Notes: generated from the letters alone by a model not told the origin. Shown: positions 6,664 to 16,010, counted from the stretch's first letter. The stretch: DNA of 64,000 nucleotides from VFMC01 sp046331225 (GCA_046331225.1 JAXLRF010000002.1:62001-126000); one strand, 5' to 3'. Translations and numbers: made by a program.

Positions 6664-8973
6664 ATGACCGTCACCGAACCCGCCCCCACGCCTCGCTTCG
6701 TCCGTGCCGACGGGCCCGACAAGGTCACCGGCAGCGGCCGGTACACGGCCGATCTCACCCTCACCGGGGTGCTGGCCGCGAAGTTCCGCTATGCCGACGT
6801 GAGCCACGCCCGCATCACCCGGCTCGACGTGACCGCGGCCCGGGCGATGCCGGGTGTGCTGGCCGTGCTGACCGCCGACGACGTGCCCGACGTGCGCTAC
6901 GGGCCGTTCGTGGCCGATCGCACGCTCTTCGCCCGCGACGTGGTGCGCTTCGAGGGCGAGATCGTCGCGGCCGTCGCCGCCACCACCGCGGCGATCGCGC
7001 AGCGGGCCGTCGAGGCGATCGTCGTCGAGTACGAGCCGTTGCCCGTGGTGACCGACCTCGAGGCCGCGCTGAGCCTCGAGGCGCCGCTGGTGCACGAGGG
7101 CTGGGAGGCCTACGGCAACGCCGACCCGATCGTGCGCGAACGCAACGACGCATCCTTCGCGTCGATCAGCAAGGGCGACGCCACCGCTGCGATGAGCACC
7201 GCCGATGTGGTGGTGTCGAGCCGCTACGTCGCCGACGCCAGCCATGCGGCCCCGATCGAGCCGCGCGCCGTGCTCGCCCAGTGGGAGGGCGACAAGGTCA
7301 CCATCTGGACCAGCACCCAGGTGCCCTTCGACGCCCGCGCCGGCGTGTGCGAGACCCTCGAGCTCCCCGCCAACCGGGTGCGCATCATCGTGCCCCACCT
7401 GGGCGGCGGCTTCGGCGGCAAGTGCGGCTTCCACTTCGAAGCGCACGTCGCCGCGCTCGCCAGGGCGGCCAAGCGCCCGGTGCGACTGGTGTTCTCGCGG
7501 CGCGAGGAGTTCCTCGTGCCCGACCGTCGCCGCGAAGGCATGGTGATCGACATCACCACCGGCCTGCGCAGCGACGGCACGATCGTCGCCCGCAACGGCT
7601 GGATCGCGATCGACAACGGCGCCTACACCGCCGACAGCGGGTTCTTCTCGCAGCTCGCGGCGATGCACGTGGCCGGCCCCTACAAGGTGCCGAACGTCCA
7701 GGTCGAGGCGCACCTCGTCTACACCAACCACCAGCCCTCGGGATCGGTGCGCGCGCCGACAGCGCCGCAGGCGTGCTGGGCACTCGAATCGCACACCGAC
7801 GAGCTCGCCCGCGCGGTCGGCATGGATCCGGTCGCGTTCCGCAAGCTCAACGCGGTCGACACCGGCGCCGAGGGGCCGAGCGGCCAGACCTACGACGAGA
7901 TCGGTGTGCAGCAGTGCATCGACATCGCCACCGCCAACGCGGGGTACGGCCAGCCGCTGCCCGACGACGAGGCGATCGGCGTGGCGATCGGCTGGTGGCC
8001 CAGCTTCTCGGCCCCCTCGGGGGCCTACGTGAAGCTCGACGGCGACGGCTCGGGCCAGATCATCACCGGTGCCCAGGAGTGCGGCACCGGATCGGTGATG
8101 ACGCTGCGCCAACTGGCCGCCGACGAGCTCGGCATGCGGCCCGAGGACTTCCAGCTGATCTACCAGGACACCTCGGCGGCTCCGTACGACATGGGCGCCA
8201 CGGGCAGCCAGACGCTGTTCAACAACGGCCGAGCCGTGGTGAACGCCGCCGGGCAGGTGGCAGAGCAGCTGCGCAAGCTCGCCGCCGAGCAGCTCGAGGC
8301 ATCGCCCGACGACATCGTGCTCGAGGCGGGTCAGGCCCACGTGGCCGGCACCCCGTCACGGAGCATCTCGATCGTCGAGCTCGCCGGCATCGCTGCTGGT
8401 GGCGAACTGCTGATCGGGCACGGATCGGGCCAACCACCCGGTCCCCCGCCCCTCGTCGGCTCCACGTGCGTGGGCGACATCGGCATGGCCGCGTTCATCG
8501 CGCCGCAGTTCTCGTGTCACGCGGTGCGGGTGAAGGTCGATCGCGACACCGGTGTCGTGCGTGTGCTGCACGTGAGCGCCGCCCACGACAGCGGCACGAT
8601 CATCAACCCCGTCGGCGCCACCGGCCAGGTCGAGGGCGGCGTGCTCATGGGCATCGGCCAGGCGCTCACCGAGGGCACCCGGTACGACGACGAGGGCAAG
8701 CAGCGCAACGCGGCGATGCTCGAGTACAAGCTGCAGACCTGCGCCGACGCCCCGCCGATCGACATCCACTTCGTGCAGATCGCCACGCCCGACGCCGGTC
8801 CGCGTGGCGCCAAGGGTCTGGCCGAGGCACCCAACGTGGCGACCGCCGCGGCGATCGCCAACGGCATCGCGCAGGTGATCGGCCGGCCGGTGCGCCAGCT
8901 GCCGATGACCGCCGAGCGCGTGTGGGAGACCAGCCTCGGCGCCGACTCGACCGGCGTGGAGGTGGGGTCGTGA
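6664..8973 (+). CDS. Xanthine dehydrogenase-family molybdopterin-binding large subunit
   Basis: 769 residues from ATG 6664. The N-terminal aldehyde-oxidase a/b hammerhead (VRADGPDKVTGSGRYTADL) is followed by Mo-pterin contact motifs GGGFGGK, GSVRAPTAPQ, GTGSVMTLRQ and, near the C-terminus, KGLAEAPN, which carries the catalytic Glu position. The CO-dehydrogenase active-site motif AYRCSFR is absent, so this is not a form I CoxL. It forms an L-M-S heterotrimer with the next two genes, each joined by 4-base overlaps. The family hydroxylates N-heterocycles, purines or aldehydes with water-derived oxygen. The substrate is unknown here, perhaps an aldehyde from the amine oxidase. Confidence 0.9.
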   Translation: MTVTEPAPTPRFVRADGPDKVTGSGRYTADLTLTGVLAAKFRYADVSHARITRLDVTAARAMPGVLAVLTADDVPDVRYGPFVADRTLFARDVVRFEGEIVAAVAATTAAIAQRAVEAIVVEYEPLPVVTDLEAALSLEAPLVHEGWEAYGNADPIVRERNDASFASISKGDATAAMSTADVVVSSRYVADASHAAPIEPRAVLAQWEGDKVTIWTSTQVPFDARAGVCETLELPANRVRIIVPHLGGGFGGKCGFHFEAHVAALARAAKRPVRLVFSRREEFLVPDRRREGMVIDITTGLRSDGTIVARNGWIAIDNGAYTADSGFFSQLAAMHVAGPYKVPNVQVEAHLVYTNHQPSGSVRAPTAPQACWALESHTDELARAVGMDPVAFRKLNAVDTGAEGPSGQTYDEIGVQQCIDIATANAGYGQPLPDDEAIGVAIGWWPSFSAPSGAYVKLDGDGSGQIITGAQECGTGSVMTLRQLAADELGMRPEDFQLIYQDTSAAPYDMGATGSQTLFNNGRAVVNAAGQVAEQLRKLAAEQLEASPDDIVLEAGQAHVAGTPSRSISIVELAGIAAGGELLIGHGSGQPPGPPPLVGSTCVGDIGMAAFIAPQFSCHAVRVKVDRDTGVVRVLHVSAAHDSGTIINPVGATGQVEGGVLMGIGQALTEGTRYDDEGKQRNAAMLEYKLQTCADAPPIDIHFVQIATPDAGPRGAKGLAEAPNVATAAAIANGIAQVIGRPVRQLPMTAERVWETSLGADSTGVEVGS

Positions 8974-9877
8974 GCATGTTGATCGCTGCGTCGCTCGACG
9001 ACGCGCTCGCCGCGCTGGCCGCCGGCGCCCGCCCCGTGGCCGGTGGCAGCGACCTGGTCGTCGGCGCCCGTCACGGCAAGGCACCGCTCCCCGCATCGCT
9101 CGTCGCGATCGATCGCATCGCCGAGCTGCGCACCATCACCGACACCGCCGACGGCGGGCTGGTGATCGGCGCCGGCGTGTCGCACCACACCATCGAGACC
9201 CATGCCACCATCGGCGCCCGCTACAGCGGCCTCGCCGACGCGAGCGCACTCGTCGGCTCGCCCAGCACCCGCAACGTCGGCACGCTCGGCGGCAACGTGA
9301 TGAACGCCTCACCGGCGATGGACACCGGTGCGCCGCTGCTGGTGCTCGGTGCCTCGGTCGAGCTGCGCTCGTCGACTTCCACGCGCACGGTGGCGATGGA
9401 CGAGCTGTGGACCGGTCCCGGCCGCACGGTCGCCGCACCCGACGAGCTGTGCGTGGCCGTGCACCTGCCCGCACCCGCGCCCCGTTCGGGCAGCGCGTAC
9501 GTCCGCCTCGAGTACCGCCGGGCGATGGAGATCGCCGTCGTGGGTGCCGGCGCGTCGGTGACGCTCGACGACTCGGGCGCGATCGCCTCGGTGGCCGTCG
9601 CGCTCACGGCCGTCGCCCCCACGATCGTCGCCGTCGCCGGCCTCGGCTCGCTGGCCGGCTCGTCGGTGGCCGACGCCGCGGCCGCCGTCGCCCGTGCAGC
9701 CGGCGAACAGGCCCGGCCGATCAGCGACCTGCGCGCCAGCGACCGCTACCGCCGGCACACGGTCGGCGTGATGGCCCGGCGAGCCGTCGAGGCCGCCGCC
9801 CGCCGCGCCGCCGGCGAGCACGTCGCCGTCCCCGTCAACCGCGCCCTCGGCATCGGCGCCGCATCCGGAGCAACTTC

Positions 9878-9881
<4 letters not shown>
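8970..9881 (+). CDS. Molybdenum hydroxylase FAD-binding subunit (CoxM/XdhB type)
   Basis: 303 residues from GTG 8970, which overlaps the large-subunit stop (an in-frame ATG at 8976 is the alternative). It has the family FAD motifs: AGGSDLVVGAR near residue 27 and TRNVGTLGGNVMNASPAMDT near 100, then a CO_deh_flav_C domain. It carries electrons from the 2Fe-2S subunit to FAD in the cytoplasmic heterotrimer. The stop overlaps the small-subunit start by 4 bases. Confidence 0.9.
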
Positions 9882-10366
<485 letters not shown>

Positions 10367-10373
10367 CCCGCGT

Positions 10374-10417
10374 GCGATGAGAGATGAGCGCCTGTGGCGA
10401 CCGCATCTCTCATCGCG
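10374..10417. repeat. Dispersed palindromic repeat, family 1, copy 1
   Basis: Arms GCGATGAGAGATG and CATCTCTCATCGC enclose a GC-rich loop. Read in reverse complement, the element matches the copy at 12954 over about 43 bases with only a few differences in the loop. It lies just after the molybdenum hydroxylase operon. No T-tract follows, so it is not a standard intrinsic terminator. Confidence 0.85.
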
Positions 10418-10434
10418 CCAGCCCGCAGGTCGAG

Positions 10435-10478
10435 CCGATGAGTGATGCGGTCACCAGGACCGCTCATCTCTCATCGCG
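10435..10478. repeat. Dispersed palindromic repeat, family 1, copy 2
   Basis: Same element as at 10374 and 12954, with a left arm mismatch (CCGATGAGTGATGCGG) and a perfect right arm (CCGCTCATCTCTCATCGC). It lies 18 bp after copy 1, in the leader region of the BKACE gene. Confidence 0.8.
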
Positions 10479-10498
10479 GGGGTGATCGTGCGCGTAAG

Positions 10499-10514
10499 CT
10501 GACCGGGCGTTCAG
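10499..10514. promoter_or_regulatory. TetR-type operator candidate upstream of BKACE
   Basis: CTGACCGGGCGTTCAG is an imperfect palindrome (12 of 16 positions symmetric). It resembles the perfect CTGAACGGCCGTTCAG at 26603 and the weaker sites at 13684 and 19249. TAAGCT at 10495-10500 could be the -10 element it overlaps. Confidence 0.45.
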
Positions 10515-10558
10515 TCGTCGCTCGGCCCGTGCGGGCCGGCGGTTCGAAAGGGGTCGGC

Positions 10559-11455
10559 ATGAACTGGGAAGCCTTCGTCACCTGCGCCGTCACGGGTGCG
10601 GGTGCCACCACGCACAAGAGCCCGCACGTGCCGGTCACACCCGAGCAGATCGCCACCTCGGCGATCGACGCCGCCAAGGCCGGCGCTGCCGTGGTGCACA
10701 TCCATGTGCGCGACCCCGAGACCGGTGTCGGCTCGCGTGATGTGAGCCTGTACGCCGAGGTGTGCGAGCGCATCCGCGACAGCGGGGTCGACGTCGTGCT
10801 CAACCTGACGGCCGGCATGGGCGGCGACATGGTGCTCGGCGGCGCCGAAGAGGTGCTGCCGCTCAACCCCGACGGCACCGACATGGTGGGCGCCACCGAG
10901 CGCCTGGCCCACGTGCGCGAGATCATGCCCGAGATCTGCACGCTCGACTGCGGCACGATGAACTTCGCCTCGGGCGGCGACTACATCATGGTCAACACCC
11001 CCGGCGTGCTCGACGAGATGGCCCGCCAGGTGCAGGCCCTCGGCGTGCGGCCCGAGCTCGAGGTGTTCGACTTCGGCCACCTCGTCTACGTGCACGAGAT
11101 GATCAAGAAGGGCCTGCTCGACGATCCGGTGATGATCCAGCTGTGCATGGGCATCGCCTACGGCGCACCCGACGATCCGGGCACCTTCATGGCGATGGTC
11201 AACCAGTTGCCGCGCGACTGCGTGTTCTCGTCGTTCTCGATCGGCCGGATGCAGATCCCGTTCACCGCGATGTCGGTGCTCGCCGGCGGCAACGTGCGCG
11301 TCGGCCTCGAGGACAACCTGTACCTCGGCCCCGGCCAGCTGGCCACCAACGCCGATCTCGTCGCCCGCGCCAAGGTCGTCCTCGAGGGCATGAACGTGCG
11401 GCTCATGGGTCCGCAGGAAGTGCGCGACAAGCTCAAGCTGCAGAAGCACGGCTGA
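10559..11455 (+). CDS. BKACE-family beta-keto acid cleavage enzyme (DUF849), probable dehydrocarnitine cleavage enzyme
   Basis: 298 residues from ATG 10559. The zinc-binding HIH of VVHIHVRDPETG (His47/His49) and the sequence FDFGH...ARVGLEDN-like GNVRVGLEDNLYL are typical of DUF849/BKACE TIM barrels. These enzymes exchange acetyl-CoA with a beta-keto acid to give acetoacetate plus an acyl-CoA. The following gene is an L-carnitine dehydrogenase-thioesterase fusion, the known partner in carnitine degradation, so cleavage of 3-dehydrocarnitine to acetoacetate and betainyl-CoA is the best guess. The family activity is established; the exact substrate is inferred from context. The spacing to the next gene is only 3 bp. 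Confidence 0.85.
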   Translation: MNWEAFVTCAVTGAGATTHKSPHVPVTPEQIATSAIDAAKAGAAVVHIHVRDPETGVGSRDVSLYAEVCERIRDSGVDVVLNLTAGMGGDMVLGGAEEVLPLNPDGTDMVGATERLAHVREIMPEICTLDCGTMNFASGGDYIMVNTPGVLDEMARQVQALGVRPELEVFDFGHLVYVHEMIKKGLLDDPVMIQLCMGIAYGAPDDPGTFMAMVNQLPRDCVFSSFSIGRMQIPFTAMSVLAGGNVRVGLEDNLYLGPGQLATNADLVARAKVVLEGMNVRLMGPQEVRDKLKLQKHG

Positions 11456-11458
11456 CCG

Positions 11459-12946
11459 ATGAGCCCGATCCCCGGTCTGCAGACCGTCGGCCTCCTCGGC
11501 GGCGGCGTCATCGGCGGCGGCTGGGCCGCCCGCTTCCTGCTCAACGGCGTCGACGTCAAGATGTACGACCCCGACCCCGAGGCCCCGCGCAAGGTGGGCG
11601 AGGTGATGGCCAACGCCCGTCGCGCCCTCACCAAGCTGGTCATGCCTGCCCTGCCGCCCGAGGGCACGCTCACGTTCGTGGCCACGCCCGAGGAGGCCGC
11701 CACCGGTGTCGACTTCGTGCAGGAGAGCGCGCCCGAGCGGATGGAGCTGAAGCAGATGCTGCTGCAGCGCGCCAGCGCCGTCGCACCCGCGCACGTCGTG
11801 TTCGGCTCGTCCACCTCGGGCCTGCTGCCGAGCGAGATGCAGCAGGGCATGACCCATCCCGAGCGCCTCGTGGTCGGCCACCCGTTCAACCCGGTGTACC
11901 TGATGCCGCTCGTCGAGATCTGCGGCGGGGCGCTCACCAGCGACGCCACCAAGGACCGCGCCGCCGAGGTGTACGACGCGATCGGCATGTACCCGCTGCG
12001 GCTCAGCACCGAGATCGACGGCTTCGTCGCCGACCGGATGATGGAAGCGCTGTGGCGCGAGGCGCTGTGGATGATCAACGACGGCGTCGCCACCGCGCAG
12101 GAGATCGACGACGCGATCCGCTTCGGCCCCGGCCTGCGCTGGAGCTTCATGGGCACGATGCTCATCTACCGCATCGCCGGCGGCGAGGCGGGCATGCGCC
12201 ACTTCATGGCGCAGTTCGGCCCGTCGCTCAAGTGGCCGTGGAGCAAGCTCACCGACGTGCCCGAACTCACCGATGAACTGCTCGACACCCTCGTCGGCCA
12301 GAGCGACGTCCAGGCCGGCAGCGCGACGTTGCGCGAACTCGAGATGCTGCGCGACGACTGCCTGATCTCGGTCATCCAGGGCCTGCGCACCCGCGACTAC
12401 GCGGCCGGCCAGGTGCTCGACAAGTACGAGAAGGTGCTGTTCGACCGGGCGTCGCAGACCGCCGTCGAGCCCGACCTCACCCAGCCGTTGCGGCTGCACG
12501 AGGTGAAGGTGCCGACCGACTGGGTCGACTACAACGGCCACATGAACGACAGCCGCTACATGCAGCTGTCGAGCGAGGCCGGCGACCGGTTCCTGCGCTA
12601 CATCGGGATGGACGCCGCATACCTCGAATCGGGTCGCAGCTTCTTCACCGTCGAGACGCACATCAACTTCATCGCGCAGGCCAGGGCCGGTGATCACCTG
12701 TACGTGACGATCCAGCTGATCTCGCACGACGAGAAGCGGCTGCGGTTGTTCACCGCGATGCACCGTGACGACGACGACTCGCTCGTCGCCACCGCCGAGC
12801 ACATGATGCTGCACGTCGACACGAAGCTCGACAAGGCGTCGCCGGCCGACCCGGTGATCCTGGCCAGGCTGGCCGCGATCGCCGAGCACCACTCGTCGCT
12901 CGAGGTGCCGAAGCAGGCCGGTCGGGCGATCGGTCAGGGCCGCTGA
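11459..12946 (+). CDS. lcdH: L-carnitine dehydrogenase / betainyl-CoA thioesterase fusion
   Basis: 495 residues. Residues about 8-190 are the NAD-binding domain of the 3-hydroxyacyl-CoA dehydrogenase family (GLLGGGVIGGGWAARFL), with the HPFNPVYLMPLVEI motif carrying the catalytic His. Residues 190-320 are the C-terminal dimerisation domain. Residues about 335-480 are a hot-dog thioesterase (DWVDYNGHMNDSRY). This fusion is known from carnitine-degrading bacteria: it oxidises L-carnitine to 3-dehydrocarnitine and hydrolyses betainyl-CoA to glycine betaine. It starts 3 bp after the BKACE gene, and together the two genes encode all chemistry from carnitine to betaine. A repeat of family 1 follows the stop. 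Confidence 0.88.
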   Translation: MSPIPGLQTVGLLGGGVIGGGWAARFLLNGVDVKMYDPDPEAPRKVGEVMANARRALTKLVMPALPPEGTLTFVATPEEAATGVDFVQESAPERMELKQMLLQRASAVAPAHVVFGSSTSGLLPSEMQQGMTHPERLVVGHPFNPVYLMPLVEICGGALTSDATKDRAAEVYDAIGMYPLRLSTEIDGFVADRMMEALWREALWMINDGVATAQEIDDAIRFGPGLRWSFMGTMLIYRIAGGEAGMRHFMAQFGPSLKWPWSKLTDVPELTDELLDTLVGQSDVQAGSATLRELEMLRDDCLISVIQGLRTRDYAAGQVLDKYEKVLFDRASQTAVEPDLTQPLRLHEVKVPTDWVDYNGHMNDSRYMQLSSEAGDRFLRYIGMDAAYLESGRSFFTVETHINFIAQARAGDHLYVTIQLISHDEKRLRLFTAMHRDDDDSLVATAEHMMLHVDTKLDKASPADPVILARLAAIAEHHSSLEVPKQAGRAIGQGR

Positions 12947-12953
12947 CCCCAAC

Positions 12954-12997
12954 GCGATGAGAGATGCGGTCGCCACCGCCGCTCATCTCTCATCGCG
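12954..12997. repeat. Dispersed palindromic repeat, family 1, copy 3
   Basis: GCGATGAGAGATGCGG on the left and CCGCTCATCTCTCATCGC on the right, with a short spacer. The arms match except for a 2-base bulge. It sits between the convergent lcdH-like and TetR genes. Confidence 0.85.
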
Positions 12998-13018
12998 AAG
13001 GTGGTTGGGGCTGGTCGG

Positions 13019-13630
13019 TCAGCGGGTGCGCTTCAGGGGGCTGGTGTCGAAACCCGGGCCGAGCAGGCGGCCGGCTTCGCGCAGCCACGCCTTCTCGACC
13101 CGGTCTCGGGTGACGCCCTTGGCCTTCACGGCCAGCAGCGGCGCCCAGCCGTCGATCAGCGCGGCCAGCACGAACATGGTCTCGTCGGCATCGCCGTCGG
13201 CGAACTCGCCACGAGCCTGACCGTCACGGATCACGGCCCGCAGCGCAGCTCGCCAGCGGCGGTCCATGCGATCACGCTCGGCCGCTGCGGCCGGGTCGCG
13301 CAGCGCGAGCACGCACAGCTCCATCCAGAGACCCCAGTCGTAGTGGTGCAGCATCGCCTCGACGAGCGTGCGCAACTGCTGGCTCGCCGTGGGCTTCGAC
13401 TCGCTGCGCACCGTGTAGCGGTCGTGGAACTCCTGCTCGCGCAGCGCGAGCGCCTGCGCCAGCAGACCGTCCTTGCCCTCGAACCAGTACAGGATCGCGG
13501 CCGGGCTGGTGCCCGCCTCCTTGGCGATGTCGACCACGCGGGTGTTGGCGTACCCGCGCTCGGACAGCACCTCGGCAGCGGCGGCGAGGATCTGCGCCTT
13601 GCGCACGTGGTCGAGTCGGGGACGGGGCAT
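13019..13630 (-). CDS. TetR-family transcriptional regulator
   Basis: 203 residues from ATG 13630 (MPRPRLDHVRKAQILAAAAEVLSERG). The N-terminal helix-turn-helix with ANTRVVDIAKEAGTSPAAILYWFEGKDGLL is a canonical TetR DNA-binding domain, and the C-terminus is a ligand-binding helical bundle. It diverges from the second carnitine dehydrogenase-like fusion and lies between two catabolic operons. A palindrome-like site at 13684-13699 and related sites at 10499, 19249 and 26603 make it a candidate regulator of the carnitine genes, probably sensing a CoA ester or substrate. Confidence 0.88.
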   Translation of the reverse strand: MPRPRLDHVRKAQILAAAAEVLSERGYANTRVVDIAKEAGTSPAAILYWFEGKDGLLAQALALREQEFHDRYTVRSESKPTASQQLRTLVEAMLHHYDWGLWMELCVLALRDPAAAAERDRMDRRWRAALRAVIRDGQARGEFADGDADETMFVLAALIDGWAPLLAVKAKGVTRDRVEKAWLREAGRLLGPGFDTSPLKRTR

Positions 13631-13683
13631 GCGTGCCTTTCGCCGGCCGGCCGCGCAGCACCGCGACCGGAGTGAGCTGAATC

Positions 13684-13699
13684 CTGAACGATCGGTTAA
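13684..13699. promoter_or_regulatory. TetR-type operator candidate in the divergent gap
   Basis: CTGAACGATCGGTTAA shares its first seven bases with CTGAACGGCCGTTCAG at 26603. It lies 4 bp before the ATG of the gene at 13703 and 53 bp upstream of the TetR start, so it could serve both. Confidence 0.4.
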
Positions 13700-13702
13700 C
13701 TT

Positions 13703-14794
13703 ATGGCCATGCACGTGGCCGTGGTGGGATCGGGAGCGCGAGCCGGCGAATGGGCCACCCGCTTCTTGGCGTCGGGCTTCGACGTCGTGGCGAATGATCC
13801 CACAGTCGCCGACACCGTCACGATCTGTTGGCCGCTCGCCGATCGCATGGGCCTCTTCCCCGGTGCATCACCCGATCGGCTGCGGATCAGCGACGATCCC
13901 GCCGTCATCGCCGGGGCTCGCCTGGTGCAGGTGGTGGGCGACGCACCGGTGCCCGTCACCGATGGTCTCGTCGCCACCGACCGCACGGCCTACGCACACA
14001 GCCCCATCCACCTGCTGCCGTTGGTCGAGCTGCGCGCCGAGACCGACGCCGACCACGAGCGCGAGCGGCTGGCCGAGCTCGCTGCGCTGTACGCCTCGAT
14101 GGGCATGGCACCGCGCACCGCCGACTCGCACCCGCTCGAACGGTGGCGTCTCGGGCCAGGTCTGGTCGAGCTCACCAACGGCGACCACGAGTCGATCCTC
14201 GCGGTCATGCGCGCCCTGCGAGCCACTGGTCAGCCGATCGGTCTGGTGGTGGCCGACCACGAGGCCAAGCGCTTCGCCTCGGATGCAGCGGCACCCTGGG
14301 CACCGGGCGACGTGGTCGAGGCTCCGCTGCGCCTGTACCGCACGACCGTCGAACCCGACTGGGTGGACTACAACGGCCACATGACCGAGGCCGCGTACCT
14401 CACGGCGGCCGGGTGGGCGAGCGACAAGCTGTTCCGCTACATCGGCGACGACGAGGCCTACCGCGCCGCAGGCCACAGCTTCTACACCGTCGAGACGCAC
14501 ATCCACTATCTGCTCGAGGTCGACGTGCACGAACCGATCGAGTTCACCACCCAGGTGCTCGGGGTCGACGCCAAGCGTCTGCACTTCGTGCACGAGATGT
14601 TCCACGGCGACACCGGCGCGATGCTCGCCTCGGTCGAGCAGATGCTGGTGCACGTCGACATGGCTGCCGGGCGATCGGTCGCGCTCCTGCCGAACGTCGC
14701 CGCCGCACTCGCGGCGATCGCCAAGGCCCACGCCCATCTTCCCGTGCCGACGCGCGTGGGCAGCGTGATGCAGCTGCCGCCGAAGAAGCCCTGA
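13703..14794 (+). CDS. Shrunken carnitine dehydrogenase-like domain fused to a thioesterase
   Basis: 363 residues. The first 205 or so resemble a cut-down version of the dehydrogenase at 11459. VAVVGSGARAGEWATRFL aligns with VGLLGGGVIGGGWAARFL, and AHSPIHLLPLVEL with GHPFNPVYLMPLVEI, but the glycine pattern is altered and the C-terminal dimerisation domain of the dehydrogenase is missing. Residues about 210-345 are an intact hot-dog thioesterase (EPDWVDYNGHMTEAAY), very like the one at 11459. The dehydrogenase part may be inactive or regulatory, while thioesterase activity on betainyl-CoA or a similar ester is likely. There is no room for a ribosome site upstream of ATG 13703, so translation may be leaderless; ATG 13709 is an alternative. 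Confidence 0.75.
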   Translation: MAMHVAVVGSGARAGEWATRFLASGFDVVANDPTVADTVTICWPLADRMGLFPGASPDRLRISDDPAVIAGARLVQVVGDAPVPVTDGLVATDRTAYAHSPIHLLPLVELRAETDADHERERLAELAALYASMGMAPRTADSHPLERWRLGPGLVELTNGDHESILAVMRALRATGQPIGLVVADHEAKRFASDAAAPWAPGDVVEAPLRLYRTTVEPDWVDYNGHMTEAAYLTAAGWASDKLFRYIGDDEAYRAAGHSFYTVETHIHYLLEVDVHEPIEFTTQVLGVDAKRLHFVHEMFHGDTGAMLASVEQMLVHVDMAAGRSVALLPNVAAALAAIAKAHAHLPVPTRVGSVMQLPPKKP

Positions 14795-14849
14795 CCGCTC
14801 TCCCCCACCCAACCGCTCGTTCCGAACCGTTCCCCAGGGAGCCACCACC

Positions 14850-16010
14850 ATGATGTTCCAGCTCACCGACGAGCAGCAGATGATCGTCGACACCGTCCGC
14901 TCGTTCACCGAGAAGGAGCTGTTCCCCTACGAGGACCAGGTCGAGAAGCTCGGCAACGTGCCGCCCGATCTGGTGCAGCAGATCAAGGACCGCTCGCTCG
15001 CCGCCGGGCTCTACGCGGCCAACATGCCGGCCGAGCTGGGCGGTGGCGGTCTCGACAGCTTCGGCACCACGCTGGTCGACCGCGAGTTCGGCGCCACCAG
15101 CTATGCGCTGCAGTACATCGTCGCCCGCCCGTCCAACATCCTGCGGGCGTGCAAGGACCAGCAGATCGACGAGTATCTGCTGCCCACCATCCGCGGCGAG
15201 CGTGTCGACTGCATGGCGATGAGCGAGCCCGACGCGGGCAGCGACGTACGCGGCATGAAGTGCTCGGCCGTGCGCGACGGCGACGAGTACGTGATCAACG
15301 GCACCAAGCACTTCATCAGCCACGCCGACCTGGCCGACTACGTGATCCTGTTCGCCGCCACCGGCGAGGAGATGACGTCGAAGGGCCCGAAGAAGAAGAT
15401 CACCGGCTTCCTCGTCGACTTCGACACGCCCGGCTGCAACGTGGTGCACGGCTACAACTGCGTCAGCAACCGCGGCTACCACAACATGATCATCAACTTC
15501 GACGACTGCCGTGTGCCGGTGCGCAACATCCTCGGCGAGGAGCACCGCGGCTTCGACGCCGCCAACGAGTGGCTGGGCTCGACCCGTCTGCAGGTGGCTG
15601 CCGTGTGCGTCGGCCGGGCGCGTCGGGCGCTCGGCATCGCCACCGAGTACGCCGCCACCCGCGAGCAGTTCGGTCAGCAGATCGGCAAGTTCCAGGGCGT
15701 GTCGTTCAAGCTCGCCGACATGCGCACCCAGCTCGAGGCCGCCGAGCTGCTGACGCTGCGGGCTGCCTGGCTCGACGCGCAGGGCACCGCCACCGACGAG
15801 GACATGGCGATGGCCAAGGTGTTCTCGAGCGAGATGTGCCAGTTCGTCACCGACGAGGCGATCCAGATCCTGGGCGGCATGGGCCTGATGGACGAGCTGC
15901 CGCTCGAGCGGATGTGGCGTGACACCCGCGTCGACCGCATCTGGGACGGCACGAGCGAGATCCAGCGCCACATCATCAGCCGCTCGATGCTGCGCCCCTT
16001 CGGCGCCTGA
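14850..16010 (+). CDS. Acyl-CoA dehydrogenase
   Basis: 386 residues with the three acyl-CoA dehydrogenase domains: helical N-domain, a beta domain with the FAD signature MAMSEPDAGSDVRGM, and a C-domain with REQFGQQIGKFQGV and ILGGMGLMDELPLERMWRD. The usual catalytic glutamate in the motif before GTSEIQ is Asp366 here (RIWDGTSEIQRHII), which is seen in some subfamilies and may mark an unusual substrate. Following the carnitine genes and followed later by a CaiD homologue, it could oxidise or reduce a gamma-butyrobetainyl-type CoA ester (a CaiA-like role), but this is inference. A hairpin separates it from the convergent amidohydrolase. Confidence 0.85.
   Translation: MMFQLTDEQQMIVDTVRSFTEKELFPYEDQVEKLGNVPPDLVQQIKDRSLAAGLYAANMPAELGGGGLDSFGTTLVDREFGATSYALQYIVARPSNILRACKDQQIDEYLLPTIRGERVDCMAMSEPDAGSDVRGMKCSAVRDGDEYVINGTKHFISHADLADYVILFAATGEEMTSKGPKKKITGFLVDFDTPGCNVVHGYNCVSNRGYHNMIINFDDCRVPVRNILGEEHRGFDAANEWLGSTRLQVAAVCVGRARRALGIATEYAATREQFGQQIGKFQGVSFKLADMRTQLEAAELLTLRAAWLDAQGTATDEDMAMAKVFSSEMCQFVTDEAIQILGGMGLMDELPLERMWRDTRVDRIWDGTSEIQRHIISRSMLRPFGA

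Noticed and set aside
4182..8969. Long plus-strand open frame running into the FAD subunit gene
   Set aside because: It is out of frame with the amine oxidase and molybdenum subunit genes; only the part from 8970 is a real gene.
6664..8973. Carbon monoxide dehydrogenase large subunit
   Set aside because: The form I active-site motif AYRCSFR is absent and the context is amine catabolism, so a general molybdenum hydroxylase is the safer call.
10374..10478. Two adjacent intrinsic terminators or a riboswitch
   Set aside because: The hairpins lack T-tracts, and near-identical copies elsewhere in both orientations point to a dispersed repeat.
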